From positions 16,340-29,009 of the forward strand of contig DGGX01000251.1 in the NCBI GenBank assembly GCA_002392385.1: DNA of 12,670 bases, written 5' to 3'. Each line of letters begins with the position of its first letter. Positions within the stretch are counted from its first letter, which is position 1. The notes under the pieces were generated by a model that saw only the letters and a program-made list of their open reading frames with translations, was not told the origin of the DNA and searched no databases. The position numbers and the translations under genes were made by a program. The stretch is from Lachnospiraceae bacterium UBA3863. Lineage in GTDB: Bacteria; Bacillota; Clostridia; Lachnospirales; Lachnospiraceae. This document shows, piece by piece, positions 1-7,041 of the stretch.

Positions 1-35
1 GACTGATCCGGACGGTGCGCGGGCTGCCGCATTGA
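1..35 (+). CDS. Probable C-terminal end of an OmpR-family response regulator (partial)
   Basis: Reading from base 3, the frame gives L-I-R-T-V-R-G-L-P-H and then TGA at 33-35. The string IRTVRG is the characteristic last beta-hairpin of OmpR/PhoB winged-helix DNA-binding domains, which normally continues G-x-G-Y plus a few residues. Here it ends in L-P-H-stop, so the usual Gly-Tyr is missing and the tail is slightly short. A response regulator just before a histidine kinase is the standard two-component order, which supports the call. Only about ten residues are visible, so the match could be chance. The odd ending could be natural or the mark of a small deletion. Confidence 0.4.
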   Translation, partial: LIRTVRGLPH

Positions 36-83
36 GAAAACGCAGATCTGAGGATGGCCGGGCTGGCGCGGAGGAGGCAGAGC

Positions 84-818
84 ATGGGCAGGGACGAGAT
101 CGATCTCGACGAATACCGGGCGGAGCTGGAGAGAACGTCGCTGATGCGGCAGGAGTTCACGGCCAACGCGTCCCACGAACTGAAAACGCCGCTGCATGTG
201 ATCTCCGGCTATGCGGAGCTGCTGGAGAGCGGCATGGTCCGGGAGGAGGACATCAAGGTCTTCGCCGGCAAGATCCGGGCGGAGGCCATGCGCATGACCA
301 AACTTGTGGAGGACATCATCGCCCTGTCCCGTCTGGACAGCGGCGGTGTCGGCATGAAGCGGGAGCTGGTCGACCTCTACAAGGTGGCGGCCTCGGCGGT
401 GGAGGCACTGACGGAGGCGGCGCGCACGGCGGAGGTCGAGATAAGCCTGTGTCCGGCGCCGGAGCGGCCGGTGCTGCTGCGGGGGATCCCCCACGCCCTG
501 TACAGCACGGTCTATAACCTGTGTGAGAACGCGGTCAAGTACAATGTCCCCGGCGGGAAGGTCAGCGTGACCGTCGAGACGTCGGAGGACGGCGCGGCGG
601 TGCTGACCGTTTCGGACACCGGCATCGGCATTCCCCAGGAGGATCTGCAGCGCATTTTCGAGCGCTTCTATCGTGTGGACAAGAGCCATTCCAAGGAGGT
701 GGGCGGCACCGGACTGGGCCTGTCCATCGTCAAGCACGCGGCCATGACCCACAACGCGCGGATCGAGGTCGACAGCGAGGTGGGAAGAGGATCTGCGTTC
801 ACCGTGCGGTTCCCCTAA
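84..818 (+). CDS. Sensor-less histidine kinase (DHp + HATPase_c)
   Basis: 244-residue histidine kinase. The start at 84 was chosen because AGGAGG at 72-77 lies 6 bases upstream. The in-frame ATG at 54 has GAGG directly against it with no spacer. A short helix (about 1-20) leads to the dimerisation/phosphoacceptor domain with F-T-A-N-A-S-H-E-L-K-T-P-L, where His31 is the phosphorylated residue. The ATPase domain shows an N box (N145-L-C-E-N149), G1 box (D178-T-G-I-G), F box (F-E-R-F-Y) and G2 box (G-T-G-L-G-L-S near 210). The pattern is PhoR/ResE-like. No transmembrane helix, HAMP or PAS precedes the DHp, and a stop codon at 33-35 in the same frame rules out a longer reading. Close relatives usually carry a membrane sensor, so this is either a naturally soluble kinase or the intact end of a gene that lost its sensor. 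It probably phosphorylates the regulator just upstream (inference). Confidence 0.9.
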   Translation: MGRDEIDLDEYRAELERTSLMRQEFTANASHELKTPLHVISGYAELLESGMVREEDIKVFAGKIRAEAMRMTKLVEDIIALSRLDSGGVGMKRELVDLYKVAASAVEALTEAARTAEVEISLCPAPERPVLLRGIPHALYSTVYNLCENAVKYNVPGGKVSVTVETSEDGAAVLTVSDTGIGIPQEDLQRIFERFYRVDKSHSKEVGGTGLGLSIVKHAAMTHNARIEVDSEVGRGSAFTVRFP

Positions 819-972
819 AGGAATGAGTCCCGGGAAGGGACGGCTGCCCCAAAGCCGCGGCCTCCGCGAAGGAGCTGTTCCCCTGAGGGTCGGTTTCCGC
901 TCTTTTAAAGAACCGTGTTTGGTGTTAAGATGTACGAGTGACTATCAGTGAGAACGGAGAGGAAGCGTATTT
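819..972 (+). other. Intergenic gap with small hairpins, no clear terminator
   Basis: The 154-base gap between the histidine kinase and the yfhO-like gene has several short inverted repeats. GTCCC 827-831 pairs with GGGAC 837-841, and CGGCT 841-845 with AGCCG 853-857. CGCGG 856-860 pairs with CCGCG 864-868 around a 3-base loop. A weak CGG-TTT-CCG hairpin at 891-899 is followed by CTCTTTT and is the only one near a T run. None is a convincing intrinsic terminator, so readthrough into the next operon is possible. Confidence 0.4.
923..931 (+). promoter_or_regulatory. Possible extended -10 promoter for the yfhO-like operon
   Basis: TGTTAAGAT is a TGn extension followed by TAAGAT, which matches TATAAT at four of six positions. 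It lies in the only AT-rich part of this gap. No good -35 box is visible; CTTTTA at 902-907 with an 18-base spacer is weak. Transcription would start near 938. A similar string lies upstream of the Ser/Thr kinase gene at 8338-8351. Confidence 0.4.
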
Positions 973-3936
973 ATGGCCGGTTCCGGTAATACCAGAAAGA
1001 GAGCGAGGAGAGGGAAGATCAGCGGCGGACACAGAGTCCAGCTGGTGCTGATCTCCTTTTTTCTGACCTTCTGTATCCTGCAGCTGCTGCTCATGATCTT
1101 CCGCTTCGCTCCCTATGGGACGCGGTCGCTGGCGACGGCGGACGCGAGGATCCAGTATCTGGATTTCTTTTCCTATTACAAGGACGTGCTGCAGGGGAAG
1201 AATACGATCGGGTATACCTTCACCTCGGGGCTGGGGCTCAATGCCATCGGTCTCTTCAGCTACTACCTGGCGTCGCCCTTCAACCTGCTGGCACTGTTTT
1301 TCTCCAAGACGCAGGTGAACTCGCTGCTGAACCTCCTGGTCTCCCTCAAGCTGTCGACGGCGGCGGGGACCTTCTCCTGGTATCTGCAGCGGCGGTTCCG
1401 GGACAGGATCCCGGAGTGGCAGAGCGTGCTGCTGGCGGCGGGATACGCCCTGATGCAGTACAACCTGTCCCAGTGCAGCAATGTGATGTGGCTGGACGGC
1501 GTCTATATGCTGCCCCTGATGCTGCTGGGGGTATATGAGCTGGTGCGGGAGGGCAGGATCCTGCTGCTCTCTGTGGCGACGGCGCTTTCCATTCTCTTCA
1601 ACTGGTACACGGGCGGCATGAACTGTCTGTGCGCCGGTATGTGGTTCGTCTTCGAATATCTCCTCCGCCGCATGGAAGTCGCGGAGGCTACGGGCAGGAC
1701 CTTCCGCAAGCTGCGGGACAAGGCGGCAGATCTGTGGGCCGCCGGCGACCGCGCGGAGGGCGCGGCCACCATGCTGCAGCCGGTGGTGCGTTTCCTGTCT
1801 GCCTTTATCCGTTTCTGCCTGTCCATGGGCATCGGCGTGATGATCAGCGCGGCCCTCTTCCTGCCCACGGTGGCAGCCCTGCGCCGCGGCAAGGGAGACG
1901 CCTTCTATCCGGAGGAGTACATGCTCAACCGGATGCGGGGCAACCTGCTGACGGTCTTCCGGGATTACAGCATCGGCTCGGTGAGCACCAATAGCGGCGC
2001 GGCCCTCTTCTGCGGGAGCCTGGCCCTGGTGGCCTGTCTGGCATTCTTCATCTGCAGACATTATTCGGTCGGCAAGAGGATCCTCGGCGGCGCCCTGCTG
2101 CTGACGACTCTGCTGACCTTCTACTGGCAGCCTCTGTATTTTGTCTTCTCCCTCTTCCAGGGCGTCAACAGCTACTGGTACAGGCACGGATACATGGGCA
2201 GCATGGCCGTGCTCTTCCTGGCAGCGGCCTATCTGGCCTCCAGGCCCTGGACCACTGCCCTGGACCCGCAGGCCCAGCCTGACCGGCAGGAAGGCGGAGA
2301 GAACAGGCCTGATACCGGCCATGGGCGCGCCCGCGCCGGTGGACTGCCTGTCCATGTCAGGATGCCTGCCATGCCGGCCCTGACCATAGGCGGCATGCGC
2401 CTCTACCTGCGGCCGATCATCGCGGCTTTTCTCATGGCTGTGGCGGCCACGATCCTGATGGTGGCCATGTGGGCGCTGGAGCCCTCCGGGAGCTCCTGGC
2501 AGATCGCCCTCAGTGCCTGCCTGCTCATGATCACGGCGGGACTCTGCGTGACGCCGGCGGGACTCAGAGGCAGAGGACACCGGAGAGTCCGCCTGCTCTG
2601 CGGGGCTCTGCTGGTGGTGATCACGGTCTTCGAGCTGGTGCTGAACACCTACCTCCTGATGAACCGCTTCTCCTCGGATTCCGCCGAGGAGTACCGGATC
2701 TACTCCGCGCAGCAGCAGGCCCAGATCGCGGAGATCCGGTCCAGGGATACCGGTTTCTACCGGATCTCGCAGACCCGCGGCCGCTACTATGACAAAAACG
2801 GCATGACGGCCTGTTTCAACGATTCGCTGGCCTACAATTATCCGTCGGCCGCCTCCTATACCTCCATGCCGGAGAATGACGTGCTCTGGTTCCTGGACCG
2901 TCTGGGATACGCGGAGGAGGGCAGCTGCATCAACGTGGTGAACACCTCCATCGTGTCGGCGGACGCCCTGCTGGGCATCAAATATATTCTGTCGGACTAT
3001 CCCATCAAGGGACTCACCAGGGTCCCCGGACTGGGCACCTACAATGGCAAAACGGTCTACGAGAACCCCTACGCCCTGCCGCTGGCTTATGTCTACGACG
3101 GCGGCGAGCTGCCCCAGCAGAAGTACCACGATCCTTTCACCTATCAGAACGATCTCTACAGCACCCTGTCCGGACAGCGGACCATGATCTTCCGTCCGGT
3201 GGACGCGGCCAGACAGGCGGTCGGCGACAGAACGGCCTTCTGGAAGGTGTCCCTGCCGGAGGGCAATGTGTCGATCTACGGCAATCTGGTGTGGAAGGAA
3301 TTCCTGAACGGCAGGCTCACCGTCAATGAATCCATGACCCAGGGCTATGCCCGGTGGCTGTCGCCCACCGTCTTCTATGTGCCCTATTCACAGAACGTGG
3401 ACACCTTCGTCAAGCTGGAGACCGAGGAGCCCCTGGTCCTGGAGGAGGAGCAGTTCTACGCTCTGGATCTGGACGAACTGGCCGCGGTGACCAGGAAGAT
3501 CAAGGAGAGAAAAGCCGCTGACCTGGTGGTGGAGAACGGCCATATCACCTGCACCGCCGAGGCGGAGGAGGGCCAGAGGCTCTTCGTGACCATCCCCAGA
3601 AGCGAGGGATGGACCGTGACCGTCAACGGCCGCAAGGTGCCTACAGAGCGTTTTGCCTACTGTCTGATGACAGTGCCGCTGGACGCGGGCCACAATGAGA
3701 TCGAACTGCGCTACAGCATTCCGAGACTGGGACAGGGCATCGTCGTGTCCGTCATCGGCATCCTCCTGCTCGTCGCCTTCGAGATCCTGCGGATGCAGAT
3801 CATGCGCAGAGAGAAGGCCAGAAGGATGAAAGCCCGCCGCGAGGCGCGGCAGAGAGCGGCCGCCGCCAGAGAGAAGGAACCCAGAGAGGAAAAACCGGAA
3901 GAGGAAGAAAACGTTCATGAAAGAACTGATCAATAA
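973..3936 (+). CDS. YfhO-family membrane protein, predicted GT-C glycosyltransferase
   Basis: 987 residues. The ATG is preceded by GGAGAGGAAG at 956-965 with a 7-base spacer. A basic N-terminus leads to a first membrane helix at about 22-44. The first outside loop then carries acidic residues (T-A-D57-A-R and F-F-S-Y-Y-K-D71), followed by G-L-G-L-N-A-I-G and Y-Y-L-A-S-P-F-N-L-L (about 86-106), a pattern typical of YfhO proteins. Many further helices follow, then a large extracytoplasmic part (about 560-910), a last helix (about 917-935) and a charged Arg/Glu tail of about 50 residues. In Bacillus subtilis, YfhO is the enzyme proposed to move sugar from undecaprenyl phosphate onto lipoteichoic acid outside the membrane. 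The two genes that follow are the other parts of that pathway. A hydrophilic Pro/Gly/Arg-rich stretch (about 430-475) interrupts the membrane region. The 3' end overlaps the next gene by 20 bases, suggesting translational coupling. The polymer and sugar are unknown. Confidence 0.88.
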   Translation: MAGSGNTRKRARRGKISGGHRVQLVLISFFLTFCILQLLLMIFRFAPYGTRSLATADARIQYLDFFSYYKDVLQGKNTIGYTFTSGLGLNAIGLFSYYLASPFNLLALFFSKTQVNSLLNLLVSLKLSTAAGTFSWYLQRRFRDRIPEWQSVLLAAGYALMQYNLSQCSNVMWLDGVYMLPLMLLGVYELVREGRILLLSVATALSILFNWYTGGMNCLCAGMWFVFEYLLRRMEVAEATGRTFRKLRDKAADLWAAGDRAEGAATMLQPVVRFLSAFIRFCLSMGIGVMISAALFLPTVAALRRGKGDAFYPEEYMLNRMRGNLLTVFRDYSIGSVSTNSGAALFCGSLALVACLAFFICRHYSVGKRILGGALLLTTLLTFYWQPLYFVFSLFQGVNSYWYRHGYMGSMAVLFLAAAYLASRPWTTALDPQAQPDRQEGGENRPDTGHGRARAGGLPVHVRMPAMPALTIGGMRLYLRPIIAAFLMAVAATILMVAMWALEPSGSSWQIALSACLLMITAGLCVTPAGLRGRGHRRVRLLCGALLVVITVFELVLNTYLLMNRFSSDSAEEYRIYSAQQQAQIAEIRSRDTGFYRISQTRGRYYDKNGMTACFNDSLAYNYPSAASYTSMPENDVLWFLDRLGYAEEGSCINVVNTSIVSADALLGIKYILSDYPIKGLTRVPGLGTYNGKTVYENPYALPLAYVYDGGELPQQKYHDPFTYQNDLYSTLSGQRTMIFRPVDAARQAVGDRTAFWKVSLPEGNVSIYGNLVWKEFLNGRLTVNESMTQGYARWLSPTVFYVPYSQNVDTFVKLETEEPLVLEEEQFYALDLDELAAVTRKIKERKAADLVVENGHITCTAEAEEGQRLFVTIPRSEGWTVTVNGRKVPTERFAYCLMTVPLDAGHNEIELRYSIPRLGQGIVVSVIGILLLVAFEILRMQIMRREKARRMKARREARQRAAAAREKEPREEKPEEEENVHERTDQ

Positions 3937-4366
3937 ACTGAAGGAAGTAAAAGATCTGCAGGGGCTGATCGATCTGATCACAGGGTCCGAGGTCATCCGC
4001 TACCTCTTCATCGGGGTCTGCACGACACTCGTCAATATGGCGGTCTTCGCTTTTCTCTGCGAGATCGTGCACCTGGAGGCCAATACCGCCAACGTCATCT
4101 CCATCATCTGCGCCATCGCTTTTGCCTATGCGGCCAATAAGATCGTCGTCTTCCGCACCCACTGCGACAGCCTGGGCGAGATGGTCCTGGAGGCGGGCAA
4201 ATTCGTCGGCGGCAGGCTGGTGACCATGGGCATTGAGATCGGCGGCTTCTATCTGGTCTACAATATCCTGCACCAGCACGAGATGGTCGCCAAGATATCG
4301 ACCCAGTTCCTGGTGATCGTAGGCAACTATTTCATCAGCAAATTCCTGGTGTTCCGCAAGAAATAA
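3917..4366 (+). CDS. GtrA/GtcA-family membrane protein, putative lipid-sugar flippase
   Basis: 149 residues, normal for the family. Four membrane helices lie at about 28-50, 57-78, 99-118 and 126-146. Family features are visible: a short amphipathic N-terminus, R-Y-L-F-I-G-V leading into helix 1, the F-A-Y-A-A-N-K-I-V-V-F motif ending helix 2, and an almost matching G-N-Y-F-I-S-K-F-L-V-F at the C-terminus. GtrA-type proteins are thought to flip undecaprenyl-phosphate-linked sugar across the membrane; GtcA does this job in Gram-positive teichoic acid glycosylation. The gene starts inside the end of the yfhO-like gene (20-base overlap), with the purine-rich GGAAGAGGAAG upstream as ribosome binding site. 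The GT2 gene follows 32 bases later. The family call is firm. The flippase role comes from family knowledge and the gene order. Confidence 0.92.
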   Translation: MKELINKLKEVKDLQGLIDLITGSEVIRYLFIGVCTTLVNMAVFAFLCEIVHLEANTANVISIICAIAFAYAANKIVVFRTHCDSLGEMVLEAGKFVGGRLVTMGIEIGGFYLVYNILHQHEMVAKISTQFLVIVGNYFISKFLVFRKK

Positions 4367-4398
4367 GGGACCCGGGGAGAAGGCAAGGAGAGAGCACA

Positions 4399-5343
4399 AT
4401 GAAATTGTCACTGGTGGTGCCCTGCTACAACGAGGAAGGGAATGTAAAACGTTTCTATGAAGAGACGGTCAGGGTCCTGGGCGGATACCGGGACAGCACC
4501 CTTCTGGCGGACACAGAACTGATCTTCATCAACGACGGCAGCCGTGACGGTACATGGAAGGGACTCAAGGAGATCTACGAGACATCCCCTCACCACATCC
4601 GGGTTCTGAGCTTCTCCCGGAATTTCGGCAAGGAGGCCGCCCTGCTGGCGGGGCTCCGGGCCTCCCAGGGCGACTACACGGCCATCATCGACGCCGACCT
4701 GCAGCAGAGACCGGAATACGTCCTGCAGATGCTGGACTTTCTGGAGGAACACGCGGAGTACGACGCCGTGGCCTGCTACCAGGAAGAGCGCAAAGAAGGC
4801 GCCTTCATGGCCTGGGTCAAAAGCTGCTTCTACAAGGTGATCGACTCCCTTTCGGACGTGCCCATCGCCCAGGCGGCCAGTGATTTCCGCCTGCTGCGGC
4901 GCTGCGTGGTGGACGCCATCCTCTCCCTGCCGGAGAAATGCCGATTCTCCAAGGGCATCTTCGCCTGGGTGGGCTTCGAGACCTATCTCATGCCCTACAA
5001 GGTGGAAGAACGTACCGAAGGCGAGTCCAAGTGGAACTTCTGGAAGCTCCTCAGATACGCCTTCTCCGGCATCATGTCCTTCTCGGACAAGCCCCTCATC
5101 GTCTCGTCCGTGCTGGGCATCTTCCTGTTCGCCCTGGCCATCCTCATGATGCTGGTCGTGGTCATCAAGACCCTGATCTGGGGCGACCCCGTGGCGGGCT
5201 TCCCCACCCTGTGTTCCCTCCTCCTTCTCCTGTCCGGCGTCCAGCTCCTCAGTGTCGGCATCCTGGGCCAGTACCTGGCCAAGAACTATACCGAGACCAA
5301 GGACAGGCCGGTGTATATATTGAAGGAGGATTTGGGGAAGTAG
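4399..5343 (+). CDS. GT2 family glycosyltransferase (DPM1/GtrB/CsbB-like), polyprenyl-phosphate sugar synthase
   Basis: 314 residues with AAGGAG at 4385-4390, 8 bases before the ATG. The GT-A domain begins at once with V-V-P-C-Y-N-E-E (6-13). It then shows F-I-N-D46-G-S-R-D-G-T, R-N-F-G-K-E-A-A-L-L-A-G and the metal-binding D98-A-D100-L-Q. G-E-S-K-W (208-212) fits the conserved GxSKW/Y of dolichol/undecaprenyl phosphate sugar synthases. Two membrane helices follow (about 232-258 and 270-292), and the tail Y-x-E-T-K-D-R-P-V-Y is typical of this group. The expected reaction is transfer of a sugar from a nucleotide sugar to undecaprenyl phosphate on the inner face of the membrane. With the GtrA-like and YfhO-like proteins this completes a three-component glycosylation system like CsbB-GtcA-YfhO. 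The sugar cannot be read from the sequence. Confidence 0.93.
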   Translation: MKLSLVVPCYNEEGNVKRFYEETVRVLGGYRDSTLLADTELIFINDGSRDGTWKGLKEIYETSPHHIRVLSFSRNFGKEAALLAGLRASQGDYTAIIDADLQQRPEYVLQMLDFLEEHAEYDAVACYQEERKEGAFMAWVKSCFYKVIDSLSDVPIAQAASDFRLLRRCVVDAILSLPEKCRFSKGIFAWVGFETYLMPYKVEERTEGESKWNFWKLLRYAFSGIMSFSDKPLIVSSVLGIFLFALAILMMLVVVIKTLIWGDPVAGFPTLCSLLLLLSGVQLLSVGILGQYLAKNYTETKDRPVYILKEDLGK

Positions 5344-5371
5344 GTGTGTAACCATCAAAAACGGTGTATAG

Positions 5372-5400
5372 TAGATATCGGCATACTATGTATCTATAAA
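5372..5400 (+). promoter_or_regulatory. Sigma-A-type promoter upstream of the MBOAT gene
   Basis: TAGATA at 5372-5377 matches the TTGACA -35 box at four of six positions. After a 17-base spacer, TATAAA at 5395-5400 matches TATAAT at five of six. It sits in a markedly AT-rich patch in otherwise GC-rich DNA, between the GT2 stop and the MBOAT start. Transcription would begin near 5407, giving a leader of under 20 bases. No terminator separates the GT2 gene from this point, so the MBOAT gene may also be read from upstream. Confidence 0.55.
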
Positions 5401-5423
5401 TTCACGGGGAAGGTGTCGGAAGA

Positions 5424-7040
5424 TTGGCGATCTATACGAACTTGTACTTATTGTTGTTCCTGCCTCTGGTCGTTCTGGTGTATGGGCTGGCACCGCGGAG
5501 ATGTCGGCCTTTTATTCTGCTCGGGGCGAGCTGGTTCATGTACTTCACGCTGAGCGGGTGGCTGGTCCTGGTCCTGATCGGGACGGGGCTCTTCACCTAT
5601 GGGATCGGGCGGTGGATAGGCCGGCTGCAGGAAGAGCGGGATGTGAAGCTGCAGGAGCTTAAGGGGCAGAAGGAACTGCCGGCGGAGGAGAGGCGCGCTG
5701 CTCGCGCGGACTGTAAGAAGGTCTGTCATGACAGGTGTCTGCGGGTGCTGCTGGCGGGGCTGGCTGTGCTCCTGGGCATTCTCTTTTATGTGCAGTATTA
5801 CAATTTCACGGCGGGGAATCTGAACCGCATCCTGCGGAGGGTGTCCTTAAGTCTGCCCATGGCGCGGGTCCTGTTTCCCATGGGGATCTCCTTCTATACC
5901 CTGGAGGCGGTGGGCTATCTGGCGGATGTCTACTGGGAGAGGATACCGGCGGAGCGGAATCCGGGCAAAATGCTGCTGTTTCTGAGCTTTTTCCCCCAGA
6001 TCATGGAGGGGCCGATCGCCCGGTATCAGGATACGGCGGACAGGCTCTGGGCGGGGGCGCCGCTCACAAGAAGCAATCTCAATGAGGGCTTTCTGCGGAT
6101 CCTGATCGGGCTCTTCAAGAAGATGGTCATCTCGGACAGGCTCAGCTACCTGGTCAATCCCATGTTCGCCGATTATGAGAAGTATCACGGCAGTCTGGTC
6201 GCCCTGATGGCGGTGGCCTACACGGTGCAGCTCTACTGTGAGTTCTCCGGCAGTATCGATATCGTGATCGGCAGCGGGCGGCTCTTCGGGGTGATCCTGC
6301 CCGAGAACTTCCGGCAGCCCTTCTCGGCCCAGAGCGCGGCGGAGTTCTGGCGCAGGTGGCATATGAGCCTGGGGACCTGGTTCAAGAATTATGTCTTCTA
6401 TCCGGTCACGACGTCAGGGCCTGTGAAGGGGATGAACAGGTATCTGCGGAAGCGCTGCGGCAAGTACGGGAAGTACATCTCCAACGTGGCGGTGTCGGCG
6501 GCGTCCCTGCTCCCGGTCTGGATCGCGACGGGCGTCTGGCACGGAGCCGGCTGGCAGTATCTCTTTTATGGACTCTATTATTTTGTGATCCTGCTGGCGG
6601 GGGTCGTGCTCGAGCCCCTCAAGGAGAAAAGGAACACCCTGCTGGGGATCCCGGAGAACGCGCCCTGGCTCAAGGTCCTCCGCATCCTGAAGACCTGGCT
6701 CATCATCTTCACCGGCGAGCTTTTCTTCAACGCCGGCAGTCTGCGCGCCGGTCTGCACATGTTCCGCAGTCTCTTCGTGGACTTCCGGCTCAGTGATCTC
6801 TGGCTGCACTTCCCGGGCATGATCAGTGTCGGCGAGCGGGTGGTGATCGTGGCCGGCTGCGTGATCGTGTGGTGCCTGGGCTTTTTGAAGGAGCGGGGCG
6901 TCGACCTGCGGGGCAGGACCCTGGGAGCGGCCGTGCCGGTCCGGTGGGCTGTTTACTATGTCATCATCTTCGCGATCCTGGTGTTCGGCGCCTACGGGAC
7001 GGGCTACCAGGCGGTGGACCTGATCTACGCGGGCTTCTGA
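5424..7040 (+). CDS. MBOAT family O-acyltransferase (AlgI/DltB/PatA-like)
   Basis: 538 residues starting at TTG 5424. An in-frame stop at 5397-5399 blocks a longer reading, GGGGAAGG at 5406-5413 lies 10 bases upstream, and the resulting N-terminus (Y-L-L-L-F-L-P-L-V-V-L-V-Y) is the normal first helix of the family. Signature blocks are F190-P-Q-I-M-E-G-P-I-A-R-Y, F308-W-R-R-W-H313-M-S-L-G-T-W-F and G-V-W-H373-G-A-G-W. The two histidines correspond to the paired conserved histidines of DltB, the second being catalytic. About ten or more membrane helices are expected. Such proteins move an acyl group, often acetyl, across the membrane for transfer to an extracellular sugar polymer. The next gene, one base away, encodes an SGNH protein, the usual partner (PatA/PatB, AlgI/AlgJ, DltB/DltD). 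Acyl group and acceptor are unknown. DltB itself is unlikely, because no dltA or dltC is present. Confidence 0.93.
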   Translation: MAIYTNLYLLLFLPLVVLVYGLAPRRCRPFILLGASWFMYFTLSGWLVLVLIGTGLFTYGIGRWIGRLQEERDVKLQELKGQKELPAEERRAARADCKKVCHDRCLRVLLAGLAVLLGILFYVQYYNFTAGNLNRILRRVSLSLPMARVLFPMGISFYTLEAVGYLADVYWERIPAERNPGKMLLFLSFFPQIMEGPIARYQDTADRLWAGAPLTRSNLNEGFLRILIGLFKKMVISDRLSYLVNPMFADYEKYHGSLVALMAVAYTVQLYCEFSGSIDIVIGSGRLFGVILPENFRQPFSAQSAAEFWRRWHMSLGTWFKNYVFYPVTTSGPVKGMNRYLRKRCGKYGKYISNVAVSAASLLPVWIATGVWHGAGWQYLFYGLYYFVILLAGVVLEPLKEKRNTLLGIPENAPWLKVLRILKTWLIIFTGELFFNAGSLRAGLHMFRSLFVDFRLSDLWLHFPGMISVGERVVIVAGCVIVWCLGFLKERGVDLRGRTLGAAVPVRWAVYYVIIFAILVFGAYGTGYQAVDLIYAGF

Positions 7041-7041
7041 G

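Noticed and set aside
32..517. An open + strand frame overlapping the histidine kinase
   Set aside because: The product is low-complexity Gly/Arg, while the other frame carries complete H, N, G1, F and G2 boxes.
925..3129. A 734-codon open frame on the minus strand, opposite the yfhO-like gene
   Set aside because: It is antisense to a gene with clear family motifs. The translation is rich in Gln, His, Arg and Gly with no domain or membrane pattern, as expected for an open mirror frame in GC-rich coding DNA.
4408..5358. A 316-codon minus-strand open frame opposite the GT2 gene
   Set aside because: The + strand carries every GT2 motif. The minus translation is His/Gln/Glu-rich with no domain.
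5344..5553. A 69-codon + strand open frame starting just after the GT2 gene
   Set aside because: It covers the promoter and the MBOAT start and is out of frame with the MBOAT motifs. Its Cys/Trp-rich product has no support.
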